44,628 nucleotides of DNA from a virus: positions 1-44,628 of IMG/VR virus record IMGVR_UViG_3300042939_000300, one strand, 5' to 3'. Below are positions 7,477-13,870 of this stretch, in pieces (the first letter of the stretch is position 1; every line of letters begins with the position of its first letter). The notes under the pieces were generated by a model. That model was not told the origin of the DNA. It searched no databases and saw only the letters and a list, made by a program, of their open reading frames with translations. The position numbers were made by a program, and so were the translations under genes.

Positions 7477-7522
7477 GGGGAAGGTTCCCCCTGCTATCCT
7501 CCCGCCCGAATTGACGGGAGGA
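7477..7522 (-). promoter_or_regulatory. Structured leader: two hairpins flanking TAGCA
   Basis: On the minus strand an 8-bp stem (arms 7515-7522 and 7497-7504) is followed by TAGCA and a second hairpin (arms 7487-7490 and 7477-7480), then an A-rich stretch and the ATG at 7464. A closely similar arrangement precedes the gene at 9106, and a reduced one precedes the gene at 10117. It could be a processing, attenuation or translation-control site. Confidence 0.5.
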
Positions 7523-7541
7523 CAGACGGGACAACCCTCGC

Positions 7542-8582
7542 CTAGTTCGCAAGGACGGCTTGCCTGACGGCTTCCTGACCACGGGAGAACATGGTCACCC
7601 GATCAGATCCCGCGAGCATGGCGATAAAGTTGCGCTTATGCTCTGCTGCTGAACCAAGCTGCGAGCGATAAACCCGCGAGGCAAGGTTAGCTTTGCGGCC
7701 CGTGCCGTTGCCACTTGTCCAGTATTCGGTCGCACCATTGGCGAGGTCATACAGGTTGCGACCATTGTTCCCGATACCATTGGCGAACAGGTCAGCAATC
7801 TCCCGTGCCGCATTCATCGAACGGGTAGCGAGTTTGTTTTCCTTGGCATCTGTTGTCATGCAGAAATAACCCGCCGCCATTGCAAGCGCGATATTAGCGT
7901 CACACGCATGGTCTGCGAGGTATTCCATGACTTTGACCAATTCAACGCGCCCCTTCAGGATAGCGTTCAGGAGGTCACCGAGACCTTCAAGGGCGAATTC
8001 GGCATTTTTGGTATGGTAAACCTTCAGGACGTTTTCCGCCGCATCCCGTGACCACTGAAACGTGTTCATGCAGACAATGCGGATAGCGGAATCAAAAGAC
8101 TCCATTGCGATTGTGCCATCATGGGAAGTGACGAAGTTAAGGTTTGCTTTGAATTGGTCACCATTAATGACCATGTCGGAGTTTCCAATGTCGCAAGAGA
8201 TGGAAAACTTCTTTCCACGCTCCAATGTGCAGACCGAAGTCACCTTGCAGTCGAGATCACGCAAAGCTTTTTGCATGACGTTCCAGATCTCGCGGTTGCT
8301 GATCACTTTGTATCCCGCTTTGGGAATGTGAAGCGGAACCAAGGCATCCCGCCCCGAAAGATCAGGGCGAACTTTGCGGTGATCCGCGACAAGAACTTTG
8401 TAGTCTTCAAGCGTTGCCTGTTCCCCGTCAACCTGAACGTAAGCGGGGCTTTCGATGATATCGAACAGCAAAGGAGAGACTTCCGTGTCACCGATTGCTG
8501 AAACGTGTTGCGCTAATCCATGCCATTCTGTCCCCTGAACGCTCAGAACGATATCATGGGGTTGTTCGATTTTGTGACTCAT
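7542..8582 (-). CDS. DUF932-family phage/plasmid-like protein
   Basis: 346 residues, the usual length for this family. Typical elements are an N-terminal GTEWHGLAQHV, a middle section where the protein is compared with self-made DNA metabolism genes in other phages (NREIWNVMQKAL, then CDIGNSDMVINGDQFKA), FDSAIRIVCMNTFQWS, and a C-terminal NGRNLYDLANGATEYWTSGNG. The family is frequent in large plasmids and phages and has no proven activity. The gene stands alone behind a 278-bp gap holding a promoter candidate and repeated CCTTGTCACC motifs, so it is probably the first gene of a transcript. Confidence 0.85.
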   Translation of the reverse strand: MSHKIEQPHDIVLSVQGTEWHGLAQHVSAIGDTEVSPLLFDIIESPAYVQVDGEQATLEDYKVLVADHRKVRPDLSGRDALVPLHIPKAGYKVISNREIWNVMQKALRDLDCKVTSVCTLERGKKFSISCDIGNSDMVINGDQFKANLNFVTSHDGTIAMESFDSAIRIVCMNTFQWSRDAAENVLKVYHTKNAEFALEGLGDLLNAILKGRVELVKVMEYLADHACDANIALAMAAGYFCMTTDAKENKLATRSMNAAREIADLFANGIGNNGRNLYDLANGATEYWTSGNGTGRKANLASRVYRSQLGSAAEHKRNFIAMLAGSDRVTMFSRGQEAVRQAVLAN

Positions 8583-8625
8583 ATGTGTTTTTGTGTTTGT
8601 GTTTTTGTGGTTTTATCGTTCCGCA

Positions 8626-8862
8626 TTTTGTCACCCTATCGGTGCAAAGTTTGGTTCGATGAAATTAAAAGTAAGTGGTTTTCCCGTCATGTCAACTGGT
8701 TTTTTTAACATGGAAAGAAAAAAGATTCGGCCCCTTGTCACCTTGTTTTTCGGGAGTGTCATCATAGCGGGGAGGGAAAGAAAATCGTTTTGCGGGGCAT
8801 TTAAAGCGCGAAAATCGGGAGGGACGGGGCGGAGGATCGGACTCCGCGCACCTTGTCACCTT
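8626..8862. repeat. Three copies of CCTTGTCACCTT-like motif
   Basis: The 12-mer CCTTGTCACCTT is exact at 8733-8744 and 8851-8862, and a variant (TTTTGTCACCCT) lies at 8626-8637, about 108 and 118 bp apart. A further variant (CCCTGTCACCAA) sits at 6754-6765, upstream of another leftward gene. Their place in promoter gaps suggests operator sites for a phage or host regulator. Confidence 0.45.
8668..8695 (-). promoter_or_regulatory. Candidate leftward promoter
   Basis: On the minus strand TTGACA (8690-8695) is separated by 16 bp from TACTTT (8668-8673), followed by AT-rich sequence, about 85 bp upstream of the DUF932 start. The -35 is perfect and the -10 is weak (3 of 6). The rest of the gap 8583-8860 holds the CCTTGTCACC copies and no supported gene. 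Confidence 0.4.
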
Positions 8863-9106
8863 ATCCGCCGAAAAGGGCGGAGTTTAAATCCCTGCATTTT
8901 GTCTGCTGTCCCGTATGCTCTACAGCTTGCCAAGTGTCCCCGATTAGAACGGAAACAATATCATGCGCGTAAACGCTCCCCGTTTCGGTGAAGTCTCCTT
9001 CTACTTCCGCGAGGCGGATATTGCCCTTGCGATTGTCCTGCATGGTCGCAAACCACCCGTTTCTGAGGCGGAATCGCGTCCCCTTCTTTATGTCGTTTGT
9101 TTTCAT
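8861..9106 (-). CDS. Small phage protein, 81 aa (basic beta-barrel-like)
   Basis: MKTNDIKKGTRFRLRNGWFA then NRKGNIRLAEVEGDFTE, GSVYAHDIVSV and VEHTGQQTKCR. This is an SH3-like run of short strands that I associate with uncharacterised phage proteins found near GP88/DUF932 genes. It is preceded by a structured leader (9121-9169) and followed by the promoter gap of the DUF932 gene. No activity known. Confidence 0.68.
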   Translation of the reverse strand: MKTNDIKKGTRFRLRNGWFATMQDNRKGNIRLAEVEGDFTETGSVYAHDIVSVLIGDTWQAVEHTGQQTKCRDLNSALFGG

Positions 9107-9120
9107 TTGTATTTTTGTTT

Positions 9121-9169
9121 GGGGATTTTCCCCGTGCTACCCTCTCCCCGTAAAGGGAAAGGGCAGAGG
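9121..9169 (-). promoter_or_regulatory. Structured leader, second copy
   Basis: On the minus strand a GC-rich imperfect stem (arms 9165-9169 and 9141-9145 plus inner pairs) is followed by TAGCAC and a GGGG-ATTTT-CCCC type hairpin (9121-9133), then an A-rich spacer and the ATG at 9106. The order and the TAGCA core match the leader at 7477-7522. Confidence 0.48.
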
Positions 9170-9181
9170 CGGGGCAAACCC

Positions 9182-9892
9182 TCAGACTTGCACCACAAAG
9201 CCCGAAAGATCCTTTCTTGCCTTGCCTTTAGCCTTTAGACCGACCACGCACCCGCGAGGATCAAGAAAGCGCAAGTCTGATTCGTCCCCGTCCACCACGG
9301 GCTTGCCTTGGAAGCTTTCGGGAAGCTTGGCCGAGGAAAATACAATTGCCACGTTCCCGCCCGAACCAAGGATAGAAAGCGCAATCTGACCATTGTCTTC
9401 TGACCGCGAAAAGGTCAGTTGATAGTTGTGGGGAAGCTTGCCTTCAAGATAAGCCGCAATCCTGTTCGGGTTTTTAGTGTAATCATAGAATTGGATCCCC
9501 GCGAATCGTTCCATGATGGAAGCAAACCCGCCGCAAGGGATCTTTTCCCACGGGAGATCACTTGTCCCGTTCAAACGGACGCACGGAGTCATGCCAAGCT
9601 TTTCCGCTTTTTTGATAAGGCGGGAAACGTCCGCCGCGAGTGTTTCCATGAATGCGGCACGATCACGGACGAATTCAAGAGTCTTTGCAATGCGAGCATT
9701 CCGCACATTGTCAAATGCCCCGCGACCCGCCGTGAATAGGCAAGCCGCCGCGCAACCTTGGGAAGCGTGAGGGCATACATTAATCGCGCCAGACTCTTTC
9801 ACGGGGGCAAGGTATAGAATCCCCGTTAGGAATCCTTTCGCCTGACCTTTAATCGTTTTTGCATTGGTGTCGATGGATAATAGCGTTTTCAT
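9182..9892 (-). CDS. GP88-family protein
   Basis: 236 residues with the Cys cluster C40, C47 and C51 in CPHASQGCAAACLFTAGRGAF-type context, then RNARIAKTLEFVRDRAAF, LNGTSDLPWE, and IQFYDYTKNPNRI. This matches the 'gene product 88' family first named from mycobacteriophages and widespread in phages and plasmids. The Cys pattern suggests metal or cluster binding, and no biochemical role is established. It carries LPHNYQLTFSRSE and ends in a short basic tail. It is the gene preceding the 81-residue protein in the leftward transcript. Confidence 0.85.
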   Translation of the reverse strand: MKTLLSIDTNAKTIKGQAKGFLTGILYLAPVKESGAINVCPHASQGCAAACLFTAGRGAFDNVRNARIAKTLEFVRDRAAFMETLAADVSRLIKKAEKLGMTPCVRLNGTSDLPWEKIPCGGFASIMERFAGIQFYDYTKNPNRIAAYLEGKLPHNYQLTFSRSEDNGQIALSILGSGGNVAIVFSSAKLPESFQGKPVVDGDESDLRFLDPRGCVVGLKAKGKARKDLSGFVVQV

Positions 9893-9913
9893 GATATGGT
9901 GTTGGTATTGGTG

Positions 9914-10117
9914 TTAGTGTTGAAAGAAAAGGTTGACAAGAGAAATCCCGAAAACAAAAAGAACACTCCCCCCAACGCATAGAGCAAAAGGAGAAGCTTG
10001 TTTAAACTCCCGAATGATCCCGCCAGCATAGAAAGCAAAGCGGGACGGGTTGCGAATAATGGCGCGAACGTGCAAGATGCAGCGTCCGCATGACGTTTCT
10101 GAATTGGTTTTTTTCAT
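9914..10117 (-). CDS. Small membrane protein, 67 aa
   Basis: A basic N-terminus (MKKTNSETSCGRCILHVRAI) with CxxC and RNPSRFAFY is followed by a C-terminal hydrophobic helix (FALCVGGSVLFVFGISLVN) ending FFQH, predicting a tail-anchored membrane protein. It is preceded by a hairpin leader at 10142-10167. Unrecognised. Confidence 0.5.
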   Translation of the reverse strand: MKKTNSETSCGRCILHVRAIIRNPSRFAFYAGGIIREFKQASPFALCVGGSVLFVFGISLVNLFFQH

Positions 10118-10141
10118 AGTGTTGCGGGATTGTCTCCCCTA

Positions 10142-10167
10142 CTCCCCGCGACAATCGCCACGGGGAG
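10142..10167 (-). promoter_or_regulatory. Leader hairpin, third copy (reduced)
   Basis: Arms CTCCCCG (10142-10148) and CGGGGAG (10161-10167) form a perfect 7-bp stem with a 12-nt loop, between the stop at 10180 and the ATG at 10117. A shorter GGGGAGACAATCCC hairpin follows, as in the leaders at 7.5 and 9.1 kb, but the TAGCA core is not complete. Confidence 0.4.
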
Positions 10168-10179
10168 ACGGGGAAGCAA

Positions 10180-10452
10180 TCAAGCGTATTCGTCAAACTG
10201 TTCGCGCATGATGTAATCATAAACAGCGCGAGGCAATTCGATCTCTTCGTCGCATGACGTTGTTCCTTCGTGTCTCGCGTAATTGAGAGAAGCGGAATTT
10301 TTCCCGTCAGGAGTGAGGACATACGCTTGAAGATATGGCGAATCCCAGTTCGACAAGAATTCCATTTTCCATCCCCGCGGGAGATTGATTGTCTGTCCAT
10401 CTTGATATTCCAAGGCGCATTGCCCTTGGCCGTTCGTGGTGATTTGACTCAT
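10180..10452 (-). CDS. Hypothetical protein, 90 aa
   Basis: MSQITTNGQGQCALEYQDGQ begins a beta-rich, acidic protein (LQAYVLTPDGKNSASLNYA, then DEEIELPRAVYDYIMREQF). No membrane segment or known motif. It is the first gene after the 1.1-kb gene-free region, so its promoter should lie in 10453-10560, where the sequence is AT-rich but has no convincing -35/-10 pair. Confidence 0.6.
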   Translation of the reverse strand: MSQITTNGQGQCALEYQDGQTINLPRGWKMEFLSNWDSPYLQAYVLTPDGKNSASLNYARHEGTTSCDEEIELPRAVYDYIMREQFDEYA

Positions 10453-10567
10453 AACGGGGACAAGCTAAAGTGGGGGAGGATTGAGCGCAAGAATTATTTT
10501 CAATTTATTTTTAGCGGGGGAAATTGGAATAATTACAAATAAGAATTGACGAAGTGCGGGAGAGACG

Positions 10568-10621
10568 CATCAACGCATCATGATATGATGATGCATCAAG
10601 ATATGCGGATATGATGATATG
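10568..10621. repeat. GCATCA / GATATG repeats with an inverted repeat
   Basis: GCATCA occurs three times and GATATG four times in about 54 bp. GCATCAT (10575-10581) and ATGATGC (10588-10594) form a 7-bp inverted repeat. The stretch is AT-rich compared with the flanks and could be a protein-binding or unwinding site. Confidence 0.5.
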
Positions 10622-10962
10622 TCCCGAGGCGGGGAAGCGGGAAAGGGTGGCGAGTGTTCCGCCCGTATTCGCTAGGGTTGGCAATGGTCTATTGTCTCTC
10701 CTGCTATGGCGGGAAAGGGTTGGTCATGTTTCGGGATTCCCCCTACTCTCTCCCACTGTTCCCCCTTGGATGGTGGCGCATTGCGTTGCTTGCCATTGTG
10801 CGCTTACTCTGTAGGTTCCCCCATACCAACACCGCACCCGATTAATCAAAGCGTCTCTGCGGGCCGTATAAGCGGACAATCAACTATCATATCAGGCCAA
10901 TGGGGCAGGAGGGTGCGACAAGCGCGAACCAGCTATCAGTGCGGACGGGGAGCAGACAGGGA

Positions 10963-11050
10963 GACAGGACGGACGGAGCAGAGCAGACAGGGACGGCGGG
11001 ACGCTGGCGAGCAGGACAGGACAGCGGACAGGACAGAGCGGGACAGCCTG
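10963..11050. repeat. Imperfect GGACAG/GGACGG tandem repeats
   Basis: Short units of five to six bases (GACAG, GGACGG, GCAGA) recur across roughly 90 bp with one strand almost free of thymine. The purine-rich strand bias is strong and no gene is present. Confidence 0.5.
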
Positions 11051-11182
11051 CGGGAACCCATGACACATGACTATTACCTATCATCACACAGACCCCCACC
11101 ACACCCGTCTCCACCCCGACCCTCCACTGGCGCGGGCACTGCGACTGGGAAAATACCCCATGTCGAAAATTTTCTGCTGAAA

Positions 11183-11429
11183 AGTAACCCGTCAAGTAAT
11201 AATTTACTAGGAACGCTACTACGCTATGGGACGCTATTTGAGCGTGGTGTAGCGTGGACGCTATCGCGCTATCCGCCCTTATATAGGGGCGGTAGAGCGT
11301 AGCGTTATTTAACCCCCACCCCCGTCTCTTCTCTTTCTAGAGAACCCCCTACCCCCTTATTTTAAACTATCCCCGTCTCAGATATTTTTCTCTGTTATAA
11401 ATTCGGGGCTGGTTTTATAACGGGTTACT
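11183..11429. other. Candidate replication origin with ACGCTA iterons
   Basis: ACGCTA or its complement occurs exactly at 11213, 11221, 11231, 11250, 11258 and 11300, with near copies at 11240, 11267 and 11295, mostly 8-10 bp apart. A CCGCCC/GGGCGG inverted repeat around a TTATATA core (11274-11292) lies within the cluster. A 10-bp inverted repeat, AGTAACCCGT (11183-11192) and its complement (11420-11429), brackets the block. Iterons beside an AT-rich core are typical of initiator-bound origins, though no initiator gene was recognised. Confidence 0.5.
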
Positions 11430-11431
11430 CT

Positions 11432-11459
11432 ATTAAAGGAATTGGCTCTATCCTTTAAT
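11432..11459. promoter_or_regulatory. 9-bp inverted repeat, operator-like
   Basis: ATTAAAGGA (11432-11440) and TCCTTTAAT (11451-11459) form perfect arms with a 10-bp spacer. There is no T-tract after either arm, so an operator is more likely than a terminator. Confidence 0.4.
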
Positions 11460-11588
11460 ATGTCTACGGCTTATACATGTTGGGGGGAACGTGTCTATGT
11501 TTCGGGGTTTTGTGTACATGTTTCGGGCTTTGACTGTTAACTACAGGGGTTTATTCAAGCCGAATTTGAACTATTGCCGACTTTGTAC

Positions 11589-11846
11589 TCAATTGTCGTC
11601 TTCTAGGAAGATTGGGGTAGCCCCTCCGACATAGGCTCCAGCCACATTGTAGTCGAAGTATTCGTAGGCTTGTTCTTCGTCCATGCCTTGGTCTATGAAG
11701 CATTGGATGGCTTTGGACTTGGAGTAGATGGCTATTGGGGAGTAGTTTTGGTAGCCTATTCCGATAAAGGCTTCTTCTAGGCCGTCTGCGAATACTGCGC
11801 TCTCCCCTCTTTCCTTTAGGAGTTTGTCTGCCTCTACTGTGGTCAT
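11589..11846 (-). CDS. Small acidic phage protein, 85 aa
   Basis: The start at 11846 (MTTVEADKLLKERGESAVF) follows an AACCCCGAAGC motif rather than a Shine-Dalgarno site; a longer frame from 11903 is possible. The C-terminal segment EEQAYEYFDYNVAGAYVGG resembles a common uncharacterised phage family whose members end '...YFEFNV.GA.VGE.TP.F'. Acidic, soluble, no catalytic motif. It is the last gene before the repeat-rich gap. Confidence 0.62.
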   Translation of the reverse strand: MTTVEADKLLKERGESAVFADGLEEAFIGIGYQNYSPIAIYSKSKAIQCFIDQGMDEEQAYEYFDYNVAGAYVGGATPIFLEDDN

Positions 11847-11899
11847 GCTTCGGGGTTGCTGAAACAAACTTTGGGAACATCGTGAAACTGGTTTCGTGA

Positions 11900-12088
11900 T
11901 CATGGTGCTTCGGGGTTTTTGGTGGATGCTGTGGCCAATTGGCGGAAGTCTTTGAGAAGGCGGTCTAGCTCTTCCAGCATCTTACTATCAGAAGAGGTTA
12001 TCTGTAGGGGCCAGTCGGCGGTTTCCCCGCTGTTGCTTCGTATGAAGTCGTGGAGGGCTATTGCTGCTTCTAGTGCTTTGGAGTTCAT
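11900..12088 (-). CDS. Hypothetical helical protein, 62 aa
   Basis: The start at 12088 (MNSKALEAAIALHDFIRSNS) overlaps the end of the upstream gene. Two predicted helices (residues 3-17 and 32-50) surround a short polar link, and the end is TKNPEAP. The ending arises from the repeated AACCCCGAA junction motif. Unrecognised. Confidence 0.5.
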   Translation of the reverse strand: MNSKALEAAIALHDFIRSNSGETADWPLQITSSDSKMLEELDRLLKDFRQLATASTKNPEAP

Positions 12089-12270
12089 TCTGTTTCGGGG
12101 TTGGTCTCGATTGGCCCCAAGGGTATGGGCTGTTTGAGCATAAAGGGCCGCTGGTGGGACTTTCTGCTGCTGGGCTTGCGACGATAGCCAACGAGGCACA
12201 AAGTCTCTCCTATGGCGTTGTAGATGGGGATTAAGTGGCCTTTAGCTAGAAGCTTTTGTATTTTGGGCAT
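12085..12270 (-). CDS. Hypothetical basic protein, 61 aa
   Basis: The start is placed at 12270 (MPKIQKLLAKGHLIPIYNAI), preceded by the repeated CCCCGAAACA motif; a start at 12342 is possible but lies wholly inside the upstream gene. A small beta section (IPIYNAIGETLCLVGY) is followed by an Arg/Lys/Ser linker. It ends ETNPETE, produced by the next copy of the junction motif. Unrecognised. Confidence 0.45.
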   Translation of the reverse strand: MPKIQKLLAKGHLIPIYNAIGETLCLVGYRRKPSSRKSHQRPFMLKQPIPLGPIETNPETE

Positions 12271-12412
12271 ATTGTTTCGGGGTTTGGGGGTATGGATTGC
12301 TGGGTTGCGGTCTTGCTTGATTCCTATTTGTTTTGCTCGCATAAATAAAATCGTAGTTGTCCCGATACTTCGGGCCGTTTACTTTCCTTGGCCTATCTCC
12401 CTTGCCTGCCAT
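12242..12412 (-). CDS. Small 'MAGKGDRPRKVN' phage protein, 56 aa
   Basis: MAGKGDRPRKVNGPKYRDNY followed by DFIYASK is a very characteristic N-terminus of a small phage protein seen in many unrelated phages (MGKGDRPRPV...YR.NYD.IF...). The C-terminal half is Gln/Asn/Pro-rich and less conserved in type. The start shares TAATG with the stop of the 65-residue gene, and the gene overlaps the next one by 29 bp in another frame. Function unknown. Confidence 0.72.
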   Translation of the reverse strand: MAGKGDRPRKVNGPKYRDNYDFIYASKTNRNQARPQPSNPYPQTPKQYAQNTKASS

Positions 12413-12609
12413 TAGAACTCTAGTGGGTCAATAACCCAGCCTAGTTGGGGGTGGCGATCTATGATTCGGCGTTGCATCCCCTTAACGAAATCTTCTCCAG
12501 ACTCCTTGATGTCGCTATCCAGCCAATCTCTGGTGGATTCTAACAGTGTTCTTAACGTAGCTTCGGCGTGGGCCAGATCGTCGTTAAGCTGTGCAATTGT
12601 ATTATTCAT
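12412..12609 (-). CDS. Hypothetical acidic helical protein, 65 aa
   Basis: MNNTIAQLNDDLAHAEATLR and the following LLESTRDWLDSDIKES form a long amphipathic helix suitable for a coiled coil, ending in a Pro/Trp-containing tail. It sits behind the 12623-12656 hairpin, with an A-rich leader before the ATG. No family recognised. Confidence 0.6.
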   Translation of the reverse strand: MNNTIAQLNDDLAHAEATLRTLLESTRDWLDSDIKESGEDFVKGMQRRIIDRHPQLGWVIDPLEF

Positions 12610-12622
12610 GTGTTTAGAAGTT

Positions 12623-12656
12623 GGGGTGGGAGATAGGTCGAATTACCCCCCACCCC
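12623..12656 (-). promoter_or_regulatory. GC-rich intergenic hairpin
   Basis: GGGGTGGG (12623-12630) pairs with CCCACCCC (12649-12656), an 8-bp perfect stem with an 18-nt loop, between the stop at 12684 and the start at 12609. There is no U-tract on the leftward transcript, so it is more likely a processing or stability element than a terminator. Confidence 0.4.
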
Positions 12657-12683
12657 GTTGTCGGCGCAAACCAAACGACAAAG

Positions 12684-12896
12684 TTAGAATGCCTCGTCTA
12701 CTTCTTCTTCCTTCTTGTAAGGAGGAGAGAACTTGAGGCTAACGTAGTCCACTCCCTTTTGGGACTTCTGTTTCCAGCCCGCAACGTCGAGGAGGACGCC
12801 GTTGACCATCACCTTACCCTTATGGGTTGGGGCTTTAGGGTTGTCACTTTTGTTCGGGAACAATGCTCCCGAATTATCTTTTTGTTGGTTATTCAT
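12684..12896 (-). CDS. DUF736-like small phage protein, 70 aa
   Basis: The disordered polar N-terminus (MNNQQKDNSGALFPNK) leads to GKVMVNGVLLDVAGWKQKS and VDYVSLKFSPPYKKEEEVD. The layout 'SG.LF.N........G...VNG....AGW.....G..Y.SL.F' matches a small family found in phages and plasmids near replication genes (DUF736-like). It may bind DNA, but that is unproven. It lies between the nuclease-like gene and the 65-residue gene. Confidence 0.6.
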   Translation of the reverse strand: MNNQQKDNSGALFPNKSDNPKAPTHKGKVMVNGVLLDVAGWKQKSQKGVDYVSLKFSPPYKKEEEVDEAF

Positions 12897-12903
12897 AGTT
12901 AGT

Positions 12904-13362
12904 TTATTTCTTTATTATCTCTTCACTAATGGCCAGTAGGTCTACTGTAGGCACTACGGTCATCAGATCTTTTCTACCATTGCGTTGGTAAAGTCTATAG
13001 ACAGCGGGTTTCAAGCTTTGTTCACTATTTTCTGTCAATCCTTCGATAAAAGGCATGAGGGTGCGGCGTTTGACCACTATCCAGTGGGCGCGGGTTTCAA
13101 AGACAATGTAGTCTGCTTCTCCGTAAAGCCAGCCCAGATCTCCGTTGACGTTGCGTAGTTCGATGTAGTGCATACGATCTGTGGGTTCGGGGTCGGCTCG
13201 ATTCCACTTCTTCATCGCCTTCACATCGTATTTGGTGCCAGCTACCGACTTAACGTCCCAATGCTCATGGATATCCTGCTTCATGGTAGCAAATATGGGC
13301 CCACTAATGTGCCGCGCAAATCGCTGTTCGGCGTTTTGCCCAACTTCAAAACAAGTCTTCAT
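12904..13362 (-). CDS. PD-(D/E)XK-nuclease-like phage protein, 152 aa
   Basis: The start at 13362 (MKTCFEVGQNAEQRFARHI) is 7 bp after the upstream stop. HEHWDVKS (D36) and TKYDVKAMKKW (D46-V-K48) are followed by YIELRNVNGDLGWLYGEADY (E68). The spaced Asp and D-x-K plus the GWLYG/ADYIVFE block match a phage family with the restriction-endonuclease-like fold. A role in recombination or host DNA degradation is plausible but not shown. No signal or membrane segment. Confidence 0.6.
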   Translation of the reverse strand: MKTCFEVGQNAEQRFARHISGPIFATMKQDIHEHWDVKSVAGTKYDVKAMKKWNRADPEPTDRMHYIELRNVNGDLGWLYGEADYIVFETRAHWIVVKRRTLMPFIEGLTENSEQSLKPAVYRLYQRNGRKDLMTVVPTVDLLAISEEIIKK

Positions 13363-13369
13363 TGCGATA

Positions 13370-13567
13370 TTAGACAGCGTAGGTCTTGAAGCGTTCAAAG
13401 TTTATTGCCATACACCGCATGGCCTTTCCGTCATTACCCACATCCTTGGCCCAGACAGCGTTATCGCTCACCATCCCATATTCTTGGAGGAAGTTCATCA
13501 CCTTAACCTCGTCCTCAGATCGGGTTTTGATCCACCTCTCTAGCTTATTCCCAGTATAGGAGGGCAT
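13370..13567 (-). CDS. Hypothetical protein, 65 aa
   Basis: The start is at 13567 (MPSYTGNKLERWIKTRSEDE), inside the end of the 31-residue membrane peptide; ATG 13576 is an alternative. EVKVMNFLQEYGMVSDNAVW followed by KDVGNDGKAMRC looks like a small alpha/beta protein. It lies upstream of the nuclease-like gene in one transcript. Unrecognised. Confidence 0.52.
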   Translation of the reverse strand: MPSYTGNKLERWIKTRSEDEVKVMNFLQEYGMVSDNAVWAKDVGNDGKAMRCMAINFERFKTYAV

Positions 13568-13640
13568 AGATACCATAGGAGAATGTTCCCCAAAAGATAA
13601 TGGCTAGGATAGAGGCTGCAACAATTGTGGTTAGCTTCAT
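13545..13640 (-). CDS. Single-pass membrane microprotein, 31 aa
   Basis: MKLTTIVAASILAIIFWGTF and the following YGIYALLYW are almost wholly hydrophobic with one Lys at residue 2 and a final Glu: one or one-and-a-half membrane helices. It follows the 29-residue membrane peptide by two bases and overlaps the next gene. One of a set of at least four tiny membrane proteins in 13.5-14.25 kb. Target unknown. Confidence 0.58.
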   Translation of the reverse strand: MKLTTIVAASILAIIFWGTFSYGIYALLYWE

Positions 13641-13642
13641 TG

Positions 13643-13732
13643 TTATTCAGGTTTAATGCGGTCTTTGATGACTTTAAGAGCCACGATAACCATGGCACCC
13701 CAAAAAACAATAGCTACAAATGAGTCAACCAT
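13643..13732 (-). CDS. Single-pass membrane microprotein, 29 aa
   Basis: MVDSFVAIVFWGAMVIVALK is one hydrophobic helix followed by the basic tail VIKDRIKPE (positive inside, N-out). It shares the FWG motif with the 31-residue neighbour, so the two may be a diverged duplication. No Shine-Dalgarno site is seen; its start lies 19 bp after the preceding stop. Confidence 0.58.
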   Translation of the reverse strand: MVDSFVAIVFWGAMVIVALKVIKDRIKPE

Positions 13733-13751
13733 TGAGGTAATTAGTCAACCA

Positions 13752-13835
13752 TCAGTCAAGATGTTTGCCCGTAACTTTCCACCAGCCAACAAACAAACAG
13801 GCCAGCATTGCGTAGATAGATCCTATAGCTTCCAT
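13752..13835 (-). CDS. Single-pass membrane microprotein, 27 aa
   Basis: MEAIGSIYAMLACLFVGWWK then VTGKHLD: one hydrophobic helix capped by Trp-Trp-Lys. It is preceded by the hairpin/T-rich element at 13846-13870. Very short, so a real gene is supported only by its membrane character and its place in a run of similar peptides. Confidence 0.48.
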   Translation of the reverse strand: MEAIGSIYAMLACLFVGWWKVTGKHLD

Positions 13836-13870
13836 AAAATAAATAGGGAGGAGGCTAATTGCCCCCTCCC
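13836..13870 (-). terminator. Intrinsic terminator or attenuator (leftward)
   Basis: GGGAGGAGGC (13846-13855) pairs with GCCCCCTCCC (13861-13870) with one A-C mismatch and a 5-nt loop. On the leftward transcript the stem is followed by a U-rich run (TATTTATTTT, 13836-13845). The ATG of the 27-residue peptide follows directly, so partial termination would control the membrane-peptide genes. Confidence 0.55.

Larger units (their letters stand above)
10453..11588. other. Gene-free 1.1-kb region, candidate replication/control locus
   Basis: Frames here are open but read as low-complexity, Pro/Arg/Ser/Cys-biased shadows. From left to right it holds AT-rich sequence, GATATG/GCATCA repeats (10568-10621), GGACAG-type tandem repeats (about 10963-11050), a cluster of ACGCTA iterons bounded by a 10-bp inverted repeat (11183-11429), a 9-bp inverted repeat (11432-11459) and two CCCGAAAC motifs (11500-11528). 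This density of repeats without genes is typical of origins or of regulatory hubs. Confidence 0.6.
11500..12285 (-). repeat. Six copies of an AACCCCGAA-type motif at gene junctions
   Basis: Read on the minus strand, (A)ACCCCGAA(A/G)CA lies 1-9 nt before ATG codons at 12270, 12088, 11903 and 11846, and as AAAGCCCGAAACATG / AAAACCCCGAAACATAG at 11528 and 11507. Plus-strand positions of the core are 12275-12282, 12093-12100, 11908-11915, 11848-11855, 11521-11528 and 11500-11507. Where it overlaps the previous gene it encodes an Asn-Pro-Glu C-terminus. Confidence 0.55.

Noticed and set aside
10706-11302. 198-residue rightward and 102-residue leftward frames in the gene-free region
   Set aside because: Composition is dominated by repeats (Arg/Gly/Thr or Pro/Ser/Cys), no ribosome site and no coupling to neighbours.
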